DNA from: Channallabes apus
Lineage: Eukaryota > Chordata > Actinopteri > Siluriformes > Clariidae
DNA: 64,000 bases
Direction: 5' to 3'
NCBI GenBank assembly: GCA_030522415.1
Contig: CM060112.1
Span: 8,785,001 to 8,849,000, forward strand
The notes beneath the pieces were generated by a model. It had not been told where the DNA came from, searched no databases, and saw nothing but the letters and a program-made list of their open reading frames with translations. Shown here piece after piece: positions 1-10,781 of the stretch (position 1 is the first letter of the stretch; each line of letters opens with the position of its first letter). Both the position numbers and the translations under genes were made by a program.

Positions 1-1152
1 GTTTTAATATAACACATTTGGTAGATATCTGCTCTTTTTCCTTCAAATACTTAACATGGCAAAATAATAATAATAATAAACTTTTTACAAACACCAAAGT
101 GGGACATTTGTTACAAGAAAACCAGCCCAAATGGAAAGCATGGCGTTGGTGGGGGATTGGGGTCTTTGTCCTTTTCACCCATTTATTCCAGTCATTTCTA
201 AGCTGGAGTGTCAGTCAGTTGAGCTCTTAAAATATTCAGAGCATCTGTTTATTTTAGTAAAAATAAAATGTAGTGACTAGAAATACCCCTGTGGCATAAC
301 AGCCTCATGATGTAATTTTCCCAAATAATTGATGTCTAGTTATAATTTACACATTAACAACTGAGGATAAAAGCCAATTAGAGCCTAAACTGTCACACAA
401 AATCATCACAATAACAAACCCTCCTGATTTAATGCACATCCTAGATCTGTCATTTTCTTTATAACACTTGTTGAGAATCGCAAATTGTTTCTGCAGGTAA
501 TTTAGAACAGGGATGCAGAAAAACAAGTGGAATTGCAACCAATAATACAAAAAGAAGATGCATATAATTAGGTTGATTTCTTGGGGATAAATTATATGTA
601 CTGACACACACTGGTTTTGTGCATAAGTACAACCACATGGACGAGACTGGGAAAATAGACTAAAGAAATTGTTTATGGATAAAAAGAAGATGCAAAAACA
701 AGATGATGGAAACTGTCTCTGTCTCTATTTGCTGTGAATAAATTCCATGGATGATTGGCTGTTGGTAATAGGAATGATTCAGCTAGTGTCATCCTGAAAG
801 GTCAGTATTTGCCACACAGAAAGAGAAAAGCAGAGTGAAAAAGACTGAGGACCATTCAATTCATTTAGGATTCTATTCAATCCATTTTCCTTTTTTGTCT
901 TTACTTTAATCTCTTGAGACTCAGATTCCGCTGTTATGTATGTTGCATTCTCCACACTGTTTATCTTTATTAGCACCAGATAACAAGGGATTTAAATAAT
1001 GATTTCAAACAGAAATACGTTTTACAAACAAATTATACCCAGCACCCCCCAATATAGATAATGTAGTTGGGAGAATATTTCATATACATAAAAATTATTA
1101 AGAAGTTTAGTCATGATTTACAAAATAATTAACTGGTTTATCCTTCAGGAAT
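1..1152. other. AT-rich non-coding stretch, no gene
   Basis: Only short ORFs without recognisable domains occur here. There is a short AAT run near 66-78. I see no TE ends, tRNA or splice-site pairs that would support a gene. Confidence 0.6.
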
Positions 1153-1420
1153 GGCGGCACGGTGGTGTAGTCGTTAGCACTGTCACCTTGCACCCCCAGA
1201 GTCCGTGTTCAATTCCTGTCTCTGTGTGCATAGAGTTTGCATGTTCTCCCCGTGTTTGGATGGTTTCCTCCAGGTACTCTGGTTTTATTCCCATAGTCCA
1301 AAGATATGGAGATTAGGTTAATTGGTGTTCCCCAAATTGCCCATAGTGAGTGTGAATACAGGATAAAATGGTATAGATCATGAGTGAGTGAGAGTAAGTG
1401 ACCCTTTAGAAATGTTCCTA
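1153..1420 (+). repeat. tRNA-headed SINE-type dispersed repeat
   Basis: The 5' part carries Pol III promoter-like boxes: a box A at 1163-1173 (TGGTGTAGTCG) and a box B near 1206-1216 (TGTTCAATTCC). The downstream body, with its GCATGTTCTCCCCGTG motif and the segment ending TTAGGTTAATTGG, matches a very common teleost dispersed repeat that I recognise from memory. The 3' end is unclear. Box A and B mismatches suggest an old copy. Confidence 0.65.
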
Positions 1421-1531
1421 ATACATAAAAGACAAGGATAAAGTTATCTGGAACTGATAAATACATGTCATGAAAAAATAAAACTGAAACAACCTAATGA
1501 GATAATAATCACTCTGGATTATAAAACCAAT

Positions 1532-1998
1532 TGTAACATCGGGACTACCACGGCCTCGGGGAAGAAGATCCGGTTCGCCGGACTACTGAGCCGCCGCTTT
1601 GTCTCCCCCTAGTGTGTCTATGTCTGTATGTCAATCACAATTACCCCAAGGAGATTCACCTGTGTATCCCTCGTGTGTGTTCCTATATAAACCAGACGAC
1701 CCCGTAGCCACCTGTTCGTCCACCGTTATGCCTAATCCTCACACACCAGCCGACTACTTGCGTGTTGTCACACTTTTACCAGTTCTTGACCCCTATATTT
1801 CAGGATTGAGCCGGCTCACCGCTCGAACACCGTGGGCAGTGGAAAGCTGGCACAAGGACCCATGTTCGGAGTGTTCGGAGCCCCTGCTGTTATTTCTGTG
1901 TTGTTCACTGGGACGATTGGTGTGAGGGACGTGTGAAATAAATAATCATTGGTGTGCAAGCCTGCATCTGCGTCTCCTTATCAGAGCCAAACATGACA
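1532..1998 (+). repeat. Gypsy LTR 1 (5' LTR)
   Basis: This LTR is 467 bp, starts TGTAACATC and ends CATGACA. It contains a TATA box at 1684-1690 and a polyadenylation signal AATAAA at 1937-1942. It differs from LTR2 only at 1546, 1559, 1560, 1596 and 1605. An ORF starting at the first ATG after the predicted transcription start (1728) runs to 1925 inside R, so the leader holds an upstream ORF of 65 codons, probably fortuitous. Confidence 0.95.
1684..1714 (+). promoter_or_regulatory. Gypsy LTR promoter: TATA box and predicted start site
   Basis: TATATAA at 1684-1690 is followed 30 bp downstream by G1714, the first base of a 9-mer complementary to the primer-binding site. The same layout repeats in LTR2 and LTR3. 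The start position is inferred from spacing and from the self-priming match, not observed. Confidence 0.6.
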
Positions 1999-2784
1999 GA
2001 TGGACGAACCCACCAAGACGCAGCAGGCATTCCCCTGCCGAGCGATCGACACCTGAGGCGGTGTATCGACAAACAGCAAAAGGAAATCGAGGGCCTGGCA
2101 CGAGCGGTGAGCGACATGGCGCATTGCATAAAACATCTCGCCATCCCCGACCCCTCTACATCGGGGACTACGAGACGCGCCACTCCGTCCCCACCTCGCG
2201 CCGCCCCACCGGAAAGGTATGCAGGTGATCCGGAGGGGTGTAAACGATTCCTTTTGGCCTGTGATCTATACCTGTCAGATTATCCCGACATGACGGATGC
2301 GCAGCCGATCCGGTTCGTCATCCAGCAGCTCACAGGTCCCGCGATGGAGTGTGCGGCGGCCATCTGGAGTGAAGGCGGGGAGCTCACGTCCAGATATCAT
2401 CGGTTCGGGGAGGCCATGAGGGCGGTGTTCGATCACCCAGACCAGGGACGCTCAGGTGAACAGCGCCTCATGAGGCTGAAGCAAGGAAGTCTGCCCGTGG
2501 CGGAGTACGCCATCAAGTTTCGCGTCATGGCCGCGGAGAGTGGCTGGTGCGAGAAGAGTCTGCTCGCCAGGTTCCGAGACGGACTCCAGCCAGAGATCCA
2601 GCTCGAGCTGGCATGCCGGGACGCCAGTCTATCGCTGGATGAGACCATCAGCCTGGCCATCACGCTCGACCAGCACCTCCGCAGCCAACGCCCGCGAACA
2701 CCTGCCAGGGTACCACCGCCCCGCCCATATGACACACTCCACGCGACGTGGGAGAAACGGCTCGTCCCGAGCCCATGGACGTGA
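1993..2784 (+). pseudogene. gag: Gypsy Gag (capsid part), unit 1
   Basis: Retrotransposon Gag forms the cytoplasmic particle that packages the element RNA. The ATG at 1993 lies in the last bases of the LTR. The ORF is also open upstream to 1954. The product has a coiled N-terminus and a capsid-like core (about residues 65-200, from PPERYAGDP through the LARFRDGLQPEIQLEL segment) typical of the retrotransposon Gag family. The ORF stops at 2784 before the zinc knuckle, which lies in another frame from about 2748. Because the knuckle normally belongs to Gag, this is more likely a mutational frameshift than a programmed one. Confidence 0.85.
2001..2009 (+). other. Candidate self-priming primer-binding site
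   Basis: Two bases after the LTR, the 9-mer TGGACGAAC is the exact reverse complement of GTTCGTCCA at 1714-1722, the predicted 5' end of the element's own transcript. This is the Tf1/sushi arrangement, in which the folded mRNA 5' end primes reverse transcription in place of a tRNA. The second unit has the same 9-mer at 6393-6401. Confidence 0.55.
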
Positions 2785-3340
2785 ACACTTCCCGCCTCTC
2801 GGGGGCAGAGAGAAGGAGACGGATCACGTCGGGACTATGCTTGTACTGTGCAGGGGATAACCACTTAATCAAAGACTGCCCGTTACTAAAAGTAACATCA
2901 CATACACCGCCCCGCACACATCACCCTTTTTGTGTTCCTGCTCAATTGTCTTACACTAATAATGTTCTGTCTGTCTTTCCTTTAGTAGATTCAGGGGCGG
3001 CTGGTAATTTCATCTCCTCAACTCTGGTTTCCTCGCTGCGAGTTCCTGTGTCGAAGCTTCCACAGCCGATAACAGTTAAAGCTCTAGATGGCCGTGAATT
3101 ATCAATCGCCTATTAAATCTACTGTATCACTGCGCCCCTGCGATTAACCTTCCCCGACCACACGGAGGAGCTAAAATTCTTCATGCTACCTCAGTCTGGT
3201 CATTCCGTCGTGCTGGGTCTCCCATGGCTGAGCGCTCATAACCCTAATTTCGATTGGAATCAGTCAAGTGTCATATCATGGTCCCCTAGATGCGCCAAAT
3301 CATGTAAACCGCCCATATTGACGGTCCAAACCACCACCAT
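2748..3340 (+). pseudogene. Gypsy nucleocapsid zinc knuckle and aspartic protease, unit 1
   Basis: The frame starting at 2748 encodes a CX2CX4HX4C knuckle (CLYCAGDNHLIKDC), then an aspartic protease with the catalytic DSGA motif near 2990. TAA at 3114-3116 interrupts it. The same frame resumes with the protease C-terminal part (VVLGLPWLSAHNP) around 3205-3250. A further frame change between about 3340 and 3368 separates this from RT. The protease would cleave Gag-Pol, but this copy cannot make it intact. Confidence 0.85.
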
Positions 3341-3344
3341 AGAG

Positions 3345-4473
3345 AGAAAGCCCAACAAAGGACTAACGTGCCATCTGAGTATGCAAGGTTTAAACAGGTA
3401 TTTAGTGTTAGGGCAGCTGTGCGACTTCCCCCTCATCGCCCGTGGGACTGCGCGATTGAGTTGTTGCCGGGGAAAGCACCTCCTTGCGCATGTGTTTATC
3501 CATTGTCCGTGGCTGAAACCAGGGCAATGGAGGAATACGTGAGCGAGGCACTCCATCTGGGGCTCATCAGCAGGTCCACGTCACCAGCTTCGGCAGGGTT
3601 TTTTTTCATAGAGAAGAAAGGGGGGGGGGAGGCTTAAGGCGCTGTATTGATTATAGGGGGCTCAATGCAGTCACAATTAAATATAAGCACCCACTGCCCC
3701 TGGTCCCGGTCGCAATCGATCAGCTCCGAGGCGCCTCCATTTTCACCAAACTCGACCTCCGCAGCGCATATAACCTCGTTCGTGTGCGTAAGGGTGACGA
3801 ATGGAAGACTGCGTTTAGCACTACATCTGGGCATTACCAGTATAATGTGATGGCATATGGACTGGTAAACGCACCTGCGGTGTTTCAGGGGTTCATGAAT
3901 GACGTGTTTCGGGATATGTATAACCATTTTGTCATAATATACCTAGATGACATCTTGGTTTATTCGCGGACATATTCGCAGCACGTCAGTCATGTGACCG
4001 CCGTCCTTCAGCGCCTGCGCGAACACGGGCTCTATGTGAAGGCAGAGAAATGCACATTTCATCAGCGGGAGGTGGCATTCCTCGGCTATCGCATAGGGCC
4101 ACTGGGGGTCGAGATGGAGACGACCAAGGTCGCGGCGGTGCAACAATGGCCGGAACCCACGACAGTGAAGGAGCTACAAAGATTTTTGGGGTTTGCCAAT
4201 TTCTACAGGCGGTTCATTCAGGGCTTCAGCATGGTGGCAGCACCACTCACCTCACTACTGACAGGTAAGCCGAAACGCCTCCGCGAGTTCCCAGTGGAAG
4301 CGCGTGAAGCGTTTGCGCGTCTCAAAACTGCATTTACATCAGCACCTATTTTAAAATTACCGAACCCTGACAGGCCCTTTATAGTAGAGGTCGATGCGTC
4401 CGAGGTAGGGATAGGAGCAGTGCTGTCACAACGCCATGGCCACCCCGAGAAACCCCTGCGCTTTCTTTTCTAG
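3345..4473 (+). pseudogene. pol: Gypsy reverse transcriptase, unit 1 (frameshifted)
   Basis: The RT N-terminus ([12 protein letters not shown] and [13 protein letters not shown] motifs) lies in one frame up to a G-tract after 3619, where translation reaches a stop at 3637. The core continues in another frame from about 3637, with IDYRGLN, the catalytic YLDD box near 3940, and the thumb/connection motif [15 protein letters not shown]. The start of RNase H follows ([16 protein letters not shown]). The frame is lost again near 4436. RT copies element RNA into cDNA in the particle; this copy is dead. Confidence 0.9.
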
Positions 4474-5065
4474 GAAATTAACACCTGCCGAACGAAATTA
4501 CAATATCGGTAACAGAGAAATGCTAGCAGTAAAAGCGGCGTTAGGGGAGTGGCGGCACTGGCTGGAGGGGGCAAAACACTCATTCACGGTACTCACTGAC
4601 CATCGTAATCTCGAGTACCTCCAACAGGCGAAGAGACTGAACTCACGCCAAGCCCGCTGGGCGCTCTTTTTCACGCGTTTCAGGTTCATTATATCGTATC
4701 GCCCCGGCTCAAAAAACATTAAAGCAGATACGCTGTCACGCTACTATCCGTCGCCGGAACCAATCCCAAATCCGGAACCAATTTTGCCATCGTCACTCGT
4801 AGTGGCACCGGTTATGTGGGACCTCGAGTCGGAGATAGCTCAGTGGGCACGGTCCAACCCCGTGCCTAGGAGCTGCCCTCCGAATCGAGTCTATGTGCCA
4901 GAGTCGCTTCGTGAACGAGTGACGATCGAGGCTCATACGAGCTTAACATCTGGACACCCCGGCGTTGCACGCACCTACCACCTGTTAGAACCAAAGGAAA
5001 GGATCGTTCTTGTGCCACATGTGCAACCACTAAGAGCCCACGTTGCCTACCCGTTGGTAAACTAA
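4380..5065 (+). pseudogene. pol: Gypsy RNase H and integrase zinc-finger N-terminus, unit 1
   Basis: RNase H begins in the RT frame (first catalytic Asp in VEVDAS) and continues in the 4436-5065 frame with [15 protein letters not shown], the NREMLAVK glutamate motif and the [10 protein letters not shown] aspartate motif. An integrase HHCC start follows ([18 protein letters not shown]). The usual segment between the HH and CC halves, with its conserved tryptophans, appears deleted. The frame shifts just before the CC pair (CATC), which is readable in the integrase-core frame. Confidence 0.88.
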
Positions 5066-5076
5066 TACCCCTCCCG

Positions 5077-5721
5077 GTGCCGAACAGACCGTGGTCCCAT
5101 ATCGCGGTGGACTTTGTCACGGATCTGCCGGTCTCGAACGGGTACACCACGGTTCTCGTGGTAATTGATAGATTCTCTAAGGGATGCAAGTTTATCCCAT
5201 TTTGCTCTCTTCCGTCAGCCCTCCAGGTACCAGAAACCCTATTCAATTCAGTGTTTCGCCACTACGGCATCCCCGAAGATATTATTTCCGATCGTGGCCC
5301 CCAATTTATCGCCAGGGTCTGGAATGCGTTCTTCCAGAAGTTGGGGACCACAGTTAGCCTAACGTCGGGCTACCACCCCGAGTCTAATGGACAGGCAGAG
5401 CGGACCGTTCAGGAACTCGGGAGATATCTTCGAGCATATTGTAGTAGCCGGCAACACGAATGGGCTGACTGTCTTATCTGGGCGGAATATGCACAAAACT
5501 CACTCCGCCACTCCTCTACCGGCCTAACGCCGTTTCAGTGTATACTAGGTTATCAACCTCCGCTATGTCCCTGGGATGCCACTCCCACCGATGTACCTGT
5601 GGTGGACGAGTGGTTTAAAAAGGCGGAGAGAGTGTGGGAAGACGCACACACCAAAATCTCCAGAGCAGTGCAGCGGTTCTCAAAATATGCCAATAGAGAG
5701 CAGGGGCGTTGCAGTACCTAG
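5077..5721 (+). pseudogene. pol: Gypsy integrase catalytic core, unit 1
   Basis: The ORF carries the rve-type DD35E core. The first Asp is in [11 protein letters not shown], the second in IISDRGPQF, and the Glu in [16 protein letters not shown]. These residues are intact. The reading stops at 5721, where about 150 residues normally found between the core and the chromodomain are missing, so this is an internal deletion derivative. Integrase inserts cDNA into nuclear DNA. Confidence 0.9.
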
Positions 5722-5923
5722 TCGATTGGGAGGGGTACGGCCCGGAGGAGCGGAGCTGGGTCCCGGCCCGGGACATACTGAGTCAGGAACTGGTCGCGGA
5801 TTTCGACAGGGCAAGGCCAGATCGCCGGCGGGTCCAGCAGACAGGTGAGCCCACGCTCCCTCCGACAACGCGGAAGGGGCGCCCTCGCCTCCCTCAGGAG
5901 GCCGGTTCTGGGGGAGGGGGTAC
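5709..5923 (+). pseudogene. Gypsy integrase C-terminal chromodomain, unit 1
   Basis: The [23 protein letters not shown] motif is the signature of chromodomains at the integrase C-terminus of chromoviruses, thought to guide integration to chromatin. It is out of frame with the upstream core because of the deletion. The tail is rich in Pro, Arg and Gly. Confidence 0.88.
5909..5923 (+). other. Polypurine tract before LTR2
   Basis: A G-rich purine run ending at about 5920 lies just upstream of the LTR start at 5924, as expected for the plus-strand primer. The same tract precedes LTR3 at about 10300-10311. Confidence 0.7.
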
Positions 5924-6390
5924 TGTAACATCGGGACCACCACGGCCTCGTTGAAGAAGATCCGGTTCGCCGGACTACTGAGCCGCCACTTTGTCTACCC
6001 CTAGTGTGTCTATGTCTGTATGTCAATCACAATTACCCCAAGGAGATTCACCTGTGTATCCCTCGTGTGTGTTCCTATATAAACCAGACGACCCCGTAGC
6101 CACCTGTTCGTCCACCGTTATGCCTAATCCTCACACACCAGCCGACTACTTGCGTGTTGTCACACTTTTACCAGTTCTTGACCCCTATATTTCAGGATTG
6201 AGCCGGCTCACCGCTCGAACACCGTGGGCAGTGGAAAGCTGGCACAAGGACCCATGTTCGGAGTGTTCGGAGCCCCTGCTGTTATTTCTGTGTTGTTCAC
6301 TGGGACGATTGGTGTGAGGGACGTGTGAAATAAATAATCATTGGTGTGCAAGCCTGCATCTGCGTCTCCTTATCAGAGCCAAACATGACA
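5924..6390 (+). repeat. Gypsy LTR 2 (shared middle LTR, mosaic)
   Basis: This 467-bp LTR serves both as 3' LTR of unit 1 and 5' LTR of unit 2. At five sites in its 5' part (5938, 5951, 5952, 5988, 5997) it matches LTR3 and not LTR1. At five sites in its 3' part (6143, 6181, 6213, 6318, 6358) it matches LTR1 and not LTR3. The switch falls between 5997 and 6143. Confidence 0.95.
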
Positions 6391-7176
6391 GATGGACGAA
6401 CCCACCAAGACGCAGCAGGCATTCCCCTGCCGAGCGATCGACACCTGAGGCGGTGTATCGACAAACAGCAAAAGGAAATCGAGGGCCTGGCACGAGCGGT
6501 GAGCGACATGGCGCATTGCATAAAACATCTCGCCATCCCCGACCCCTCTACATCGGGGACTACGAGACGCGCCACTCCGTCCCCACCTCGCGCCGCCCCA
6601 CCGGAAAGGTATGCAGGTGATCCGGAGGGGTGTAAACGATTCCTTTTGGCCTGTGATCTATACCTGTCAGATTATCCCGACATGACGGATGCGCAGCCGA
6701 TCCGGTTCGTCATCCAGCAGCTCACAGGTCCCGCGATGGAGTGTGCGGCGGCCATCTGGAGTGAAGGCGGGGAGCTCACGTCCAGATATCATCGGTTCGG
6801 GGAGGCCATGAGGGCGGTGTTCGATCACCCAGACCAGGGACGCTCAGGTGAACAGCGCCTCATGAGGCTGAAGCAAGGAAGTCTGCCCGTGGCGGAGTAC
6901 GCCATCAAGTTTCGCGTCATGGCCGCGGAGAGTGGCTGGTGCGAGAAGAGTCTGCTCGCCAGGTTCCGAGACGGACTCCAGCCAGAGATCCAGCTCGAGC
7001 TGGCATGCCGGGACGCCAGTCTATCGCTGGATGAGACCATCAGCCTGGCCATCACGCTCGACCAGCACCTCCGCAGCCAACGCCCGCGAACACCTGCCAG
7101 GGTACCACCGCCCCGCCCATATGACACACTCCACGCGACGTGGGAGAAACGGCTCGTCCCGAGCCCATGGACGTGA
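6385..7176 (+). pseudogene. gag: Gypsy Gag, unit 2
   Basis: The translation is identical to unit 1 over the capsid region, with the same early stop before the zinc knuckle. The lesion therefore predates the duplication. Confidence 0.85.
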
Positions 7177-7732
7177 ACACTTCCCGCCTCTCGGGGGCAG
7201 AGAGAAGGAGACGGATCACGTCGGGACTATGCTTGTACTGTGCAGGGGATAACCACTTAATCAAAGACTGCCCGTTACTAAAAGTAACATCACATACACC
7301 GCCCCGCACACATCACCCTTTTTGTGTTCCTGCTCAATTGTCTTACACTAATAATGTTCTGTCTGTCTTTCCTTTAGTAGATTCAGGGGCGGCTGGTAAT
7401 TTCATCTCCTCAACTCTGGTTTCCTCGCTGCGAGTTCCTGTGTCGAAGCTTCCACAGCCGATAACAGTTAAAGCTCTAGATGGCCGTGAATTATCAATCG
7501 CCTATTAAATCTACTGTATCACTGCGCCCCTGCGATTAACCTTCCCCGACCACACGGAGGAGCTAAAATTCTTCATGCTACCTCAGTCTGGTCATTCCGT
7601 CGTGCTGGGTCTCCCATGGCTGAGCGCTCATAACCCTAATTTCGATTGGAATCAGTCAAGTGTCATATCATGGTCCCCTAGATGCGCCAAATCATGTAAA
7701 CCGCCCATATTGACGGTCCAAACCACCACCAT
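7140..7732 (+). pseudogene. Gypsy nucleocapsid and protease, unit 2
   Basis: The same CX2CX4HX4C knuckle, DSGA protease motif and in-frame TAA are present as in unit 1, at +4392. Confidence 0.85.
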
Positions 7733-7736
7733 AGAG

Positions 7737-8864
7737 AGAAAGCCCAACAAAGGACTAACGTGCCATCTGAGTATGCGAGGTTTAAACAGGTATTTAGTGT
7801 TAGGGCAGCTGTGCGACTTCCCCCTCATCGCCCGTGGGACTGCGCGATTGAGTTGTTGCCGGGGAAAGCACCTCCTTGCGCATGTGTTTATCCATTGTCC
7901 GTGGCTGAAACCAGGGCAATGGAGGAATACGTGAGCGAGGCACTCCATCTGGGGCTCATCAGCAGGTCCACGTCACCAGCTTCGGCAGGGTTTTTTTTCA
8001 TAGAGAAGAAAGGGGGGGGGAGGCTTAAGGCGCTGTATTGATTATAGGGGGCTCAATGCAGTCACAATTAAATATAAGCACCCACTGCCCCTGGTCCCGG
8101 TCGCAATCGATCAGCTCCGAGGCGCCTCCATTTTCACCAAACTCGACCTCCGCAGCGCATATAACCTCGTTCGTGTGCGTAAGGGTGACGAATGGAAGAC
8201 TGCGTTTAGCACTACATCTGGGCATTACCAGTATAATGTGATGGCATATGGACTGGTAAACGCACCTGCGGTGTTTCAGGGGTTCATGAATGACGTGTTT
8301 CGGGATATGTATAACCATTTTGTCATAATATACCTAGATGACATCTTGGTTTATTCGCGGACATATTCGCAGCACGTCAGTCATGTGACCGCCGTCCTTC
8401 AGCGCCTGCGCGAACACGGGCTCTATGTGAAGGCAGAGAAATGCACATTTCATCAGCGGGAGGTGGCATTCCTCGGCTATCGCATAGGGCCACTGGGGGT
8501 CGAGATGGAGACGACCAAGGTCGCGGCGGTGCAACAATGGCCGGAACCCACGACAGTGAAGGAGCTACAAAGATTTTTGGGGTTTGCCAATTTCTACAGG
8601 CGGTTCATTCAGGGCTTCAGCATGGTGGCAGCACCACTCACCTCACTACTGACAGGTAAGCCGAAACGCCTCCGCGAGTTCCCAGTGGAAGCGCGTGAAG
8701 CGTTTGCGCGTCTCAAAACTGCATTTACATCAGCACCTATTTTAAAATTACCGAACCCTGACAGGCCCTTTATAGTAGAGGTCGATGCGTCCGAGGTAGG
8801 GATAGGAGCAGTGCTGTCACAACGCCATGGCCACCCCGAGAAACCCCTGCGCTTTCTTTTCTAG
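7737..8864 (+). pseudogene. pol: Gypsy reverse transcriptase, unit 2
   Basis: This is the same RT as unit 1, including YLDD and the late frameshift. The only substitution noted is A3385 to G7777 near the RT N-terminus. The G-tract is one base shorter than in unit 1 but still out of frame, so the first RT part reads on to 8041 before a stop. Confidence 0.9.
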
Positions 8865-9456
8865 GAAATTAACACCTGCCGAACGAAATTACAATATCGG
8901 TAACAGAGAAATGCTAGCAGTAAAAGCGGCGTTAGGGGAGTGGCGGCACTGGCTGGAGGGGGCAAAACACTCATTCACGGTACTCACTGACCATCGTAAT
9001 CTCGAGTACCTCCAACAGGCGAAGAGACTGAACTCACGCCAAGCCCGCTGGGCGCTCTTTTTCACGCGTTTCAGGTTCATTATATCGTATCGCCCCGGCT
9101 CAAAAAACATTAAAGCAGATACGCTGTCACGCTACTATCCGTCGCCGGAACCAATCCCAAATCCGGAACCAATTTTGCCATCGTCACTCGTAGTGGCACC
9201 GGTTATGTGGGACCTCGAGTCGGAGATAGCTCAGTGGGCACGGTCCAACCCCGTGCCTAGGAGCTGCCCTCCGAATCGAGTCTATGTGCCAGAGTCGCTT
9301 CGTGAACGAGTGACGATCGAGGCTCATACGAGCTTAACATCTGGACACCCCGGCGTTGCACGCACCTACCACCTGTTAGAACCAAAGGAAAGGATCGTTC
9401 TTGTGCCACATGTGCAACCACTAAGAGCCCACGTTGCCTACCCGTTGGTAAACTAA
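8771..9456 (+). pseudogene. pol: Gypsy RNase H and integrase N-terminus, unit 2
   Basis: The translation is identical to unit 1, with the same frame break at its start and the same missing segment in the integrase zinc finger. Confidence 0.88.
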
Positions 9457-9467
9457 TACCCCTCCCG

Positions 9468-10112
9468 GTGCCGAACAGACCGTGGTCCCATATCGCGGTG
9501 GACTTTGTCACGGATCTGCCGGTCTCGAACGGGTACACCACGGTTCTCGTGGTAATTGATAGATTCTCTAAGGGATGCAAGTTTATCCCATTTTGCTCTC
9601 TTCCGTCAGCCCTCCAGGTACCAGAAACCCTATTCAATTCAGTGTTTCGCCACTACGGCATCCCCGAAGATATTATTTCCGATCGTGGCCCCCAATTTAT
9701 CGCCAGGGTCTGGAATGCGTTCTTCCAGAAGTTGGGGACCACAGTTAGCCTAACGTCGGGCTACCACCCCGAGTCTAATGGACAGGCAGAGCGGACCGTT
9801 CAGGAACTCGGGAGATATCTTCGAGCATATTGTAGTAGCCGGCAACACGAATGGGCTGACTGTCTTATCTGGGCGGAATATGCACAAAACTCACTCCGCC
9901 ACTCCTCTACCGGCCTAACGCCGTTTCAGTGTATACTAGGTTATCAACCTCCGCTATGTCCCTGGGATGCCACTCCCACCGATGTACCTGTGGTGGACGA
10001 GTGGTTTAAAAAGGCGGAGAGAGTGTGGGAAGACGCACACACCAAAATCTCCAGAGCAGTGCAGCGGTTCTCAAAATATGCCAATAGAGAGCAGGGGCGT
10101 TGCAGTACCTAG
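9468..10112 (+). pseudogene. pol: Gypsy integrase core, unit 2
   Basis: The DD35E core is identical to that of unit 1, and the same deletion lies downstream of it. Confidence 0.9.
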
Positions 10113-10314
10113 TCGATTGGGAGGGGTACGGCCCGGAGGAGCGGAGCTGGGTCCCGGCCCGGGACATACTGAGTCAGGAACTGGTCGCGGATTTCGACAG
10201 GGCAAGGCCAGATCGCCGGCGGGTCCAGCAGACAGGTGAGCCCACGCTCCCTCCGACAACGCGGAAGGGGCGCCCTCGCCTCCCTCAGGAGGCCGGTTCT
10301 GGGGGAGGGGGTAC
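10100..10314 (+). pseudogene. Gypsy chromodomain, unit 2
   Basis: The chromodomain motif is identical to unit 1 and is out of frame with the integrase core. Confidence 0.88.
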
Positions 10315-10781
10315 TGTAACATCGGGACCACCACGGCCTCGTTGAAGAAGATCCGGTTCGCCGGACTACTGAGCCGCCACTTTGTCTACCCCTAGTGTGT
10401 CTATGTCTGTATGTCAATCACAATTACCCCAAGGAGATTCACCTGTGTATCCCTCGTGTGTGTTCCTATATAAACCAGACGACCCCGTAGCCACCTGTTC
10501 GTCCACCGTTATGCCTAATCCTCACACACCAGCTGACTACTTGCGTGTTGTCACACTTTTACCAGTTCTTGTCCCCTATATTTCAGGATTGAGCCGGCTC
10601 ACCACTCGAACACCGTGGGCAGTGGAAAGCTGGCACAAGGACCCATGTTCGGAGTGTTCGGAGCCCCTGCTGTTATTTCTGTGTTGTTCACTGGGACGAT
10701 TGGTGTGAAGGACGTGTGAAATAAATAATCATTGGTGTGCAAGCCTGCGTCTGCGTCTCCTTATCAGAGCCAAACATGACA
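10315..10781 (+). repeat. Gypsy LTR 3 (3' LTR)
   Basis: This 467-bp LTR ends CATGACA directly before the right CCAAT duplication. It carries five private differences, at 10534, 10572, 10604, 10709 and 10749. Confidence 0.95.

Larger units (their letters stand above)
1532..10781 (+). mobile_element. Tandem Gypsy (chromodomain) retrotransposon array: LTR-int-LTR-int-LTR
   Basis: Three 467-bp LTRs (TG...CA) separate two internal regions of 3925 and 3924 bp. The whole array is flanked by one 5-bp target duplication, CCAAT, at 1527-1531 and 10782-10786, so it behaves as one insertion. The internals carry Gag, protease, RT, RNase H, integrase and a chromodomain in Ty3/Gypsy order. No env-like ORF is present. 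Both internals share the same frameshifts, stop and deletions and are non-autonomous. Between internals I see one substitution (3385 A versus 7777 G) and one G-tract length change (10 versus 9 G, after about 3619 and 8012). LTR1 and LTR3 differ at 10 sites, so the duplication is much younger than the insertion. GC content is higher than in the flanks. Confidence 0.93.

Noticed and set aside
18..230. Plus-strand 70-codon ORF at the window start
   Set aside because: No domain, splice signals or similarity that I recognise, and this length is common by chance.
2748..2784. Programmed -1 frameshift between Gag and Pol
   Set aside because: The frame change comes before the zinc knuckle, which belongs to Gag, and further unrelated frame breaks follow. 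Mutational decay is more likely.
5921..5927. TACTGTA at the Gypsy LTR boundary (also 10312) and inside protease (3120, 7512) as excision scars
   Set aside because: The boundary copies are simply the LTR start after TAC, and the protease copies show no net frame effect or empty homologue. I did not count them as evidence.
1532..10781. Endogenous retrovirus with env
   Set aside because: No env-like ORF lies between integrase and the LTR. The chromodomain integrase and domain order mark a Ty3/Gypsy retrotransposon.
1532..10781. Two independent Gypsy insertions side by side
   Set aside because: There is only one target duplication around the whole array, a shared middle LTR, and both units carry the same lesions.
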